Below, piece after piece: positions 15,876-18,410 of a stretch of 18,410 bases of DNA. The notes below the pieces were generated by a model. It did no database searches. It saw nothing but the letters and a program-made list of their open reading frames with translations, and was not told the DNA's origin. Source of the stretch: Baffinella frigidus (Eukaryota > Cryptophyceae > Cryptomonadales > Baffinellaceae); NCBI GenBank assembly GCA_026770585.1, contig MU646540.1, positions 343,035 to 361,444 of the forward strand, given 5' to 3'. A program made the translations under genes and the position numbers. Each line of letters opens with the position of its first letter. Within the stretch, counting starts at the first letter, position 1.

Positions 15876-17067
15876 ACGCTACACCTTGAACCCCACACCC
15901 CACACCCCACACCTCAGACCCCAAACCATAAACCCCAGACCCTAATCCCCACCATCAATCCAAGTCCCGTCGCGGATGCCCACGCCGTGGGGGAAAGCAG
16001 CTCCCACTAACCATCAACCCACACAGTAAACCCCTCACCCGAAACCCTCAACCCCAAACCGCAACGCAGGTTCCGTCGCCGATGCCAAAGCATGGGGAGA
16101 AGGCACCTGTCAAGGAGTACTCGAATCCCAAGGCCGATGCCTCCTTCTCATTCGGGTGCGCTCACCCTAAATCCTGCACCCTGCATCCTGCATCCTGCAC
16201 CCTGCACCCTGCACCCTGCACCCTGCACCCTGCACCCGAAGTCCGAAATCCGAAACCCAGAACCCAAAGCTTCTTCTTTTCTTTATTACTCTCAAACCTT
16301 GGGGTGAGTGATCCCAATGAGCCTTAAGACGAGCTCTAAACCATGAGCCTTAAGACGAGCTCTAAGAGCCTTAAGACGACCTTAAGAGCCTTAAGACGAC
16401 CTTAATACGACCTTAAGACGAGCTCTAAACCCTGAACGCTAAACCCGGAACCCATAATCGCAGGCGTATCCAGATGGGTGGGGAGGACGTGGTGGGTGGA
16501 GGCAAGAACAAGGACAAGAAATATCGCGACAAGTAATCACACCGCCCCAACCCCCACTCTTACCGTTGACTAATCAGAGATTTCCCCGGGGCGGTGTGGG
16601 GTCAGTGATTTAAGGTTCGGGGTGTGGGGTTCATTACTTGGGGTTCAAATAATGAATTCCAACACACTGCACCTACAACAAGTTGACTCATAGAATTCCC
16701 CGGGGAGCGTAGTGTTTCGAGCTGATGATTTCGGGTTTAAGGCTTAGGGTACAGACCCTGCCCTGTTGAGGTATCGAACTGAAAAGAACCTCCTAAACCC
16801 TTAGTCCTCCCCTATACCCTAACTCCTCCCCTAAACCCTAAACCCTAAACCCTAAACCCTAAACCCTGAACCCTAAACCCCAAACCCTAAACCCTAAACC
16901 CTACACAGCCAACCTTCGTACGATAGAAGCCCGACCGAAACCCGAAACCTGGGATCGAACCTTACACCCTAGAATTCAAACAGGCCCGAGAAGCTGCTGC
17001 AGCACCTGGAGGAGCGGCAGCGCAAGCTGGACGAGCTTGGCGGGGAGCACACCGAGGCTGGCAAGAA
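12014..17067 (+). CDS. SURF6: SURF6/Rrp14-family ribosome biogenesis protein, multi-exon, 3' part missing (gene-level entry)
   Basis: Seven exons join in phase to at least 298 residues. Approximate layout: Lys-rich start, LLVSLIPPQHY at 59-69 (Rrp14 N-terminal pattern, LIPxxxY), KARKRAKFDADAA near 98-110, acidic stretch 118-146, VAELHARLQAKKQALRGNR at 164-182 (SURF6 core start, [LV]xxLxxRLxxxxxxLRxxR), Lys-rich helix, SFSFGRIQMGG at 243-253, then PEKLLQHLEERQRKLDEL at 272-289, matching LLexLexRqxrLxxL. Members are nucleolar, bind nucleic acid and act in 60S subunit assembly. The C-terminal block (W-x-x-A-L-x-K-A-x-G-x-K-[VI]-x-D-D), absent here, should lie to the right. Identification rests on recalled family patterns. 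Confidence 0.8.
12582..12647 (+). CDS. SURF6: SURF6 exon 2 (VGKRFGANERVANVAELHAR)
   Basis: Acceptor CAACGCAG|GTCGGG behind a C-rich CCCTAAACCC tract, donor CTCCAG|GTTGCC, 22 codons in phase 0. It ends with the first half of the SURF6 core helix, AELHARLQ. Two donor-side copies follow at 12946 and 13226, and a 200-bp foldback element begins only four bases after the exon end. Confidence 0.85.
12652..12857. mobile_element. Foldback element, CCACCAGCAACCCG family, beside the SURF6 exon 2 donor
   Basis: ccaccagcaacccgtagcag ... gctgcaacgggttgctggcgg, about 206 bp. It begins four bases after exon 2, so the donor is CAG|GTTG followed at once by the element. The interior carries ggaccctacggtag. Confidence 0.85.
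12946..12981 (+). pseudogene. Donor-side copy of SURF6 exon 2, first
   Basis: Reads GATTGTAACGTCGCGGAGCT... and ends CACCAG|GTGTCA; translates as NVAELHALHQ compared with NVAELHARLQ. It lies in intron 2, downstream of the real exon, and has kept the GT. Confidence 0.8.
13226..13255 (+). pseudogene. Donor-side copy of SURF6 exon 2, second
   Basis: Reads VWQLNARLQ in the homologous frame and ends CTCCAG|GTGCGT. It is more diverged than the first copy. The match is about 25-30 bases. Confidence 0.65.
13602..13792 (+). pseudogene. Two acceptor-side copies of SURF6 exon 3
   Basis: The copies at 13602-13631 (CCCAG|GCTAAAAAGG...GGGGAACCGCC) and 13765-13792 (ACAG|GCTAAAAAACAGGCGCTGCG) repeat the exon start, including the AG acceptor and, for the second, the preceding aaacccggaaacag intron end. 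Both break off near the sequence encoding LRGNR and both have small indels. Confidence 0.85.
13980..14051 (+). CDS. SURF6: SURF6 exon 3 (AKKQALRGNRPEVSEEDAAH)
   Basis: Acceptor GAAACAG|GCGAAA and donor CGAAAG|GTACGC, 24 codons: AKKQALRGNRPEVSEEDAAH then KKRK. With exon 2 it forms RLQAKKQALRGNR, the L-R-x-x-R signature of SURF6. It is the only copy with both edges; two acceptor halves lie upstream and one donor half downstream. Confidence 0.88.
14134..14283. mobile_element. 150-bp foldback, TTATCTCAGAAAACGAG ends, TSD AGAC
   Basis: Arms carry a nested palindrome (agaaaacgagttctaaaact...). Flanked by AGAC on both sides (14130-14133 and 14284-14287), a 4-bp target duplication. Confidence 0.92.
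14291..14353 (+). pseudogene. Donor-side copy of SURF6 exon 3
   Basis: Repeats about 50 bases of the exon (GGNRP.VSEEDAAHKKRK) and ends CGAAAG|GTACCA. An inverted-repeat element starts three bases after this dead donor. A 150-bp foldback (14134-14283) lies just before it. Confidence 0.88.
14357..14481. mobile_element. Element with CCACGCCAG ends after a dead donor
   Basis: ccacgccagattcttggaag ... tgcactctggcgtg; an inner pair aaagaaccttgtcagaaaggttttttaaa is imperfect. It starts three bases after the dead exon-3 donor GT. Confidence 0.7.
14597..14757. mobile_element. Foldback element, CCACACAGCGG family, single-unit form
   Basis: Same ends (ccacacagcggacttcgaag) and the same core as the element at 558, but only one internal unit. 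Located in SURF6 intron 3. Confidence 0.85.
14864..15024. mobile_element. Foldback element with ATAGGGGAATGGACTAAAAATGG ends
   Basis: Terminal pair ataggggaatggactaaaaa / tttttagtccgttagcctat, 161 bp. The interior carries two cctac.gtagg palindromes and ggcaattccgtagg. Confidence 0.8.
15090..15190. mobile_element. 101-bp foldback element, TCCCTTAAGTGGC family
   Basis: tccctcaagtggccatgcgg ... actggccacttacggga, with core tcgtaggcaggtcctggggc. Same length as the copy at 1789. Confidence 0.85.
15408..15434 (+). pseudogene. Acceptor-side copy of SURF6 exon 4
   Basis: CGTGAGCGGAGGGAAGAGTT matches CGTGTGAGCAGAGGGAACAG upstream of and within exon 4. The acceptor AG is mutated to GG, so it is dead. 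It lies upstream of the real exon. Confidence 0.75.
15658..15726 (+). CDS. SURF6: SURF6 exon 4 (REQLKEKKEKGAAKDRAKAS)
   Basis: Acceptor GTGAGCAG|AGGGAA and donor GTCCCG|GTAAGC (strong GTAAG) bound 23 codons, mostly Lys, Glu and Ala, phase 0. This is the charged linker helix expected after the KKRK of exon 3. It would continue exon 3 as KKRKREQLKEKKEK. Confidence 0.8.
15727..16069. repeat. SURF6 intron 4 with CCCTCAA array
   Basis: C-rich throughout; about seven exact CCCTCAA units near 15834-15884, then CCCCACA units, then the exon-5 acceptor copy. Confidence 0.85.
15962..16006 (+). pseudogene. Acceptor-side copy of SURF6 exon 5
   Basis: AAGTCCCGTCGCGGATGCCC and the following 25 bases match the exon-5 start (PSPMPKHGEKAP becomes PSRMPTPWGKAAP). 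The AG is present. It is about 108 bp upstream of the real exon. Confidence 0.8.
16070..16155 (+). CDS. SURF6: SURF6 exon 5 (VPSPMPKHGEKAPVKEYSNP)
   Basis: Acceptor CAACGCAG|GTTCCG and donor TTCGG|GTGCGC, 86 nt, phase 0 in and phase 2 out: VPSPMPKHGEKAPVKEYSNP then KADASFSF. The split Gly joins exon 6 to give SFSFGRI, the family's F-G-x-[IV] strand. The donor runs into a CCCTGCA 7-mer array. Confidence 0.85.
16165..16236. repeat. CCCTGCA 7-mer array in SURF6 intron 5
   Basis: About nine units of CCCTGCA or TCCTGCA. It is a variant of the CCCTAAA unit that has been locally multiplied. Confidence 0.9.
16317..16432. repeat. Tandem repeat gagccttaagacgagctctaa
   Basis: About five imperfect units of 18-30 bp; the unit contains gagctc and cttaag palindromes. 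Confidence 0.85.
16464..16532 (+). CDS. SURF6: SURF6 exon 6 (RIQMGGEDVVGGGKNKDKKY)
   Basis: Acceptor ATCGCAG|GCGTAT and donor GACAA|GTAATC, 69 nt: RIQMGGEDVVGGGKNKDKKY then RD. Split codons on both sides match exon 5 (GG|G) and exon 7 (AA|G). A basic stretch before the LL-x-x-L-E helix is usual for SURF6. Confidence 0.85.
16533..16983. other. SURF6 intron 6 with perfect CCCTAAA run
   Basis: The left half (16533-16790) contains two related pieces ttccccgggg(c/a)g and G-rich units; the right half (about 16816-16905) is an array of about 11 CCCTAAA units, several exact. The exon-7 acceptor follows. Confidence 0.8.
16984..17067 (+). CDS. SURF6: SURF6 exon 7 (PEKLLQHLEERQRKLDELGG)
   Basis: Acceptor TTCAAACAG|GCCCGA and donor AAGAA|GTGCGT, 84 nt: PEKLLQHLEERQRKLDELGG then EHTEAGK. 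The helix matches the human and plant SURF6 pattern LLexLxxRqxxLdeL. Three donor-side copies follow within 650 bp, at 17155, 17337 and 17684. Confidence 0.9.
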
Positions 17068-17154
17068 GTGCGTGCCCCTACACCCATCCCGGGAGAGAGG
17101 GAGGGAGAGAGAGAGAGAGAGAGAGAGAGCCGAGAGATTTCGAAACTCGTAAAC

Positions 17155-17198
17155 ACGCTCGACGAGCTTGGCATCGAGCACACCGAGGCGGGCAAGAA
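17155..17198 (+). pseudogene. Donor-side copy of SURF6 exon 7, first
   Basis: Translates as LDELGIEHTEAGK and ends AAGAA|GTAAGC, a stronger donor than that of the real exon. It follows a GA dinucleotide run (about 17095-17130). Confidence 0.88.
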
Positions 17199-17336
17199 GT
17201 AAGCAACTACTGAACCCTCAAACCTAAAACCAAAAACCTGAAACCTAACGCCTACGCCCTAACGGGCAAGACATGCGTCCCCCCAAAAACGAAAAATGGA
17301 ACATGGAACCTGGAACCCGAAACCCGAAACCCGAAA

Positions 17337-17378
17337 CTGAGCTGGGCGGGGCGGGGAGCACACCGAGGCGAGCAATAA
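17337..17378 (+). pseudogene. Donor-side copy of SURF6 exon 7, second
   Basis: CTGAGCTGGGCGGGGCGGGG, then the sequence for EHTEA and AATAA|GTGCAT. Small indels break the frame. Donor GT kept. Confidence 0.8.
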
Positions 17379-17523
17379 GTGCATGCACCCCTCAACCCTA
17401 AGCGTGTTCTCGGCCTGTTTCTATTAGGGTACAAATCGGGGTGTTTGCTTTTATCGCATAGGCATTACGCTTACACCCCAAACCCGGAACCCGGAACCCT
17501 GAATCCTAACCCCGAAAGCGTAT

Positions 17524-17706
17524 CCTGAGCTTTTATCTCAGAAAACGAGTTCTAAAACTCGTTTTCTTAAGTCAATTCCCCTACAATTTTGTCAACTTAT
17601 GCGGAGAGTAAAGAATAAGTTGACGAATTTGTAGGGGAATTGACTTAAGAAAACGAGTTTTAGAACTCGTTTTCTGAGATAAGCTTGGAGAACACCCCGG
17701 CAGGAA
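17524..17706 (+). pseudogene. Donor-side copy of SURF6 exon 7, third, split by a foldback element
   Basis: CCTGAGCTT (17524-17532) and GCTTGGAGAACACCCCGGCA (from 17683) are the two halves of another exon-7 end, finishing GGAA|GTGCGCCCC. Removing the 150-bp foldback and one copy of its GCTT target duplication restores GAGCTTGGAGAACACC, colinear with GAGCTTGGCGGGGAGCACAC in the exon. Confidence 0.85.
17533..17682. mobile_element. 150-bp foldback, TTATCTCAGAAAACGAG ends, TSD GCTT
   Basis: Same length and sequence type as the copy at 14134, with the central cgcat/gagtaaag segment reversed, meaning insertion in the other orientation. Flanked by GCTT (17529-17532 and 17683-17686). The insertion is inside a dead copy of SURF6 exon 7. 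Confidence 0.92.
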
Positions 17707-18060
17707 GTGCGCCCCTCCCCTCCCCCCCACACCCCGACCTCGATCTGGCCGAGTTCACTTTAGTGATGATACCCAGCGGTTCCAAAGACAGCCCAGCCCC
17801 CTCCCTTCCTCCTCCTGGCTCGATTTAATTTTAATTGCGAGCTCAGATTCACGGAGGCAGAGGTAGGAGATGGTGTAAAGGGTGTAGAGGCTCGGGTGTT
17901 GGGTTCTCGGTGCAGGGCTTTGGGTTGCGGGTTGCGGATTGCGGGGGGGGGTGGGGGCAAAAGATTTTGGGGGGCGCCGTGTCCCCCCAAATGTCCCCCA
18001 AAATGTCGCCGAGTCGTGTCTCCCAAAATGTCCCCGAGCCATGGTCCACTCATCCATTGG

Positions 18061-18187
18061 CTAGCTCTGCCTGAGTGGAACATGGGTTCGCCATAAACAA
18101 AGTACACATCTAGAGCAGAAACTCGAGCACCAGCGAAGGGCCACTACGTTTCAATGTTGGCGAGCCCAGATTTATCCAGGCAGAGCT
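18061..18187. mobile_element. Element, CTAGCTCTGCC family
   Basis: ctagctctgcctgagtggaa ... gatttatccaggcagagctt, about 127 bp, with inner pair gggttcgcc/ggcgagccc. Confidence 0.7.
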
Positions 18188-18308
18188 TGATTTTCTGCGC
18201 GAACTTTGCAGGCTTCAGGCAGAGGGGAGTCTTGTTCGCGGATTTGGGTTTTGGGGTTAGTTAAGGTTTCTCCCGCTTGTGAGAATCGTGGTTGTGAGAA
18301 TCCGAAGC

Positions 18309-18410
18309 GGTTGTGCAGAGTCTCAGCGTCATGGCGATGAGACTCTGCACAACCGCTCCAGAGTCTCAGCGTCATGGCGATGAGACTCTGCACAACCGCT
18401 CCAGAGTCTC
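18309..18410. repeat. Repeated inverted-repeat unit cut by the window end
   Basis: gcggttgtgcagagtctc and its exact complement flank agcgtcatggcgat; the block from agagtctcagcgtc to aaccgctcc then repeats with a period of about 50 bp until the window ends. Confidence 0.9.

Larger units (their letters stand above)
17068..18410. other. SURF6 intron 7 or beyond
   Basis: Contains the three exon-7 copies, a GA run, the 150-bp foldback, G-rich sequence around 17940, repeats of ccccaaaatgtc (17980-18040), a CTAGCTC element and terminal inverted-repeat units. The SURF6 C-terminal exons are not found. Confidence 0.6.

Overview
The window is eukaryotic nuclear DNA from an intron-rich, repeat-laden genome. 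The evidence is many very small exons (43-98 nt) with GT-AG edges and consistent reading phase, introns filled with TTTAGGG/CCCTAAA-type 7-mers (the plant and algal telomere unit), and many short foldback elements. A microalga with a large genome fits best, but the species is not identified. No tRNA, rRNA, CRISPR array, prokaryotic operon or transposase gene was seen.

Two divergent genes can be assembled by eye from exons that are nearly all too small to stand out as ORFs. On the minus strand, from about 11786 leftwards to 1220 and then out of the window (or lost at the 61-bp poly-G edge), lies a 2-oxoglutarate/Fe(II) oxygenase of the prolyl-4-hydroxylase-like type. It has nine recognised exons: 11260-11786, 10051-10093, 9434-9476, 7241-7338, 5576-5665, 3116-3187, 2325-2395, 2110-2181 and 1220-1287. 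Exon 8 carries the iron-binding HxD motif in RYGPGGHFSPHTDG. On the plus strand, from 12014 rightwards and out of the window, lies a SURF6/Rrp14-family ribosome-biogenesis protein with seven recognised exons: 12014-12463, 12582-12647, 13980-14051, 15658-15726, 16070-16155, 16464-16532 and 16984-17067. The two starts lie about 230 bp apart and probably share a promoter region. The genes have no obvious functional link.

The unusual feature of the window is how the introns are built. Almost every exon is accompanied by broken copies of its own edges. Copies of an exon's 5' (acceptor) edge always lie upstream of it, and copies of its 3' (donor) edge, often with the GT and some intron, always lie downstream. 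I count about three dozen such exon-edge copies in the two genes. This is the expected result of repeated tandem duplication across exon-intron junctions, and it appears to be how the introns grew. The introns also carry telomere-like 7-mers, mostly with the C-rich strand (CCCTAAA) as the sense strand in both genes, so the strand bias flips at the shared promoter. At least ten families of small inverted-repeat elements add to this, some inserted inside the dead exon copies, which gives relative dates. A 199-bp-arm inverted repeat with apparently identical arms lies at 3897-4471.

Region by region: 1-1219, poly-G edge, 10-bp repeat and exon-9 edge copies mixed with foldback elements; 1220-2395, exons 9-7 of the oxygenase with five copies of the exon-8 edge; 2396-5575, introns with exon 6 at 3116-3187, the 199-bp-arm hairpin and a cluster of foldbacks; 5248-6006, tandem copies of exon 5; 6381-7740, exon 4 and its edge copies; 7740-11259, introns with long telomere-like arrays and exons 3 and 2; 11260-12013, exon 1 and the divergent intergenic region; 12014-17067, SURF6 exons; 17068-18410, intron with three exon-7 edge copies, a 150-bp foldback and terminal inverted-repeat units.
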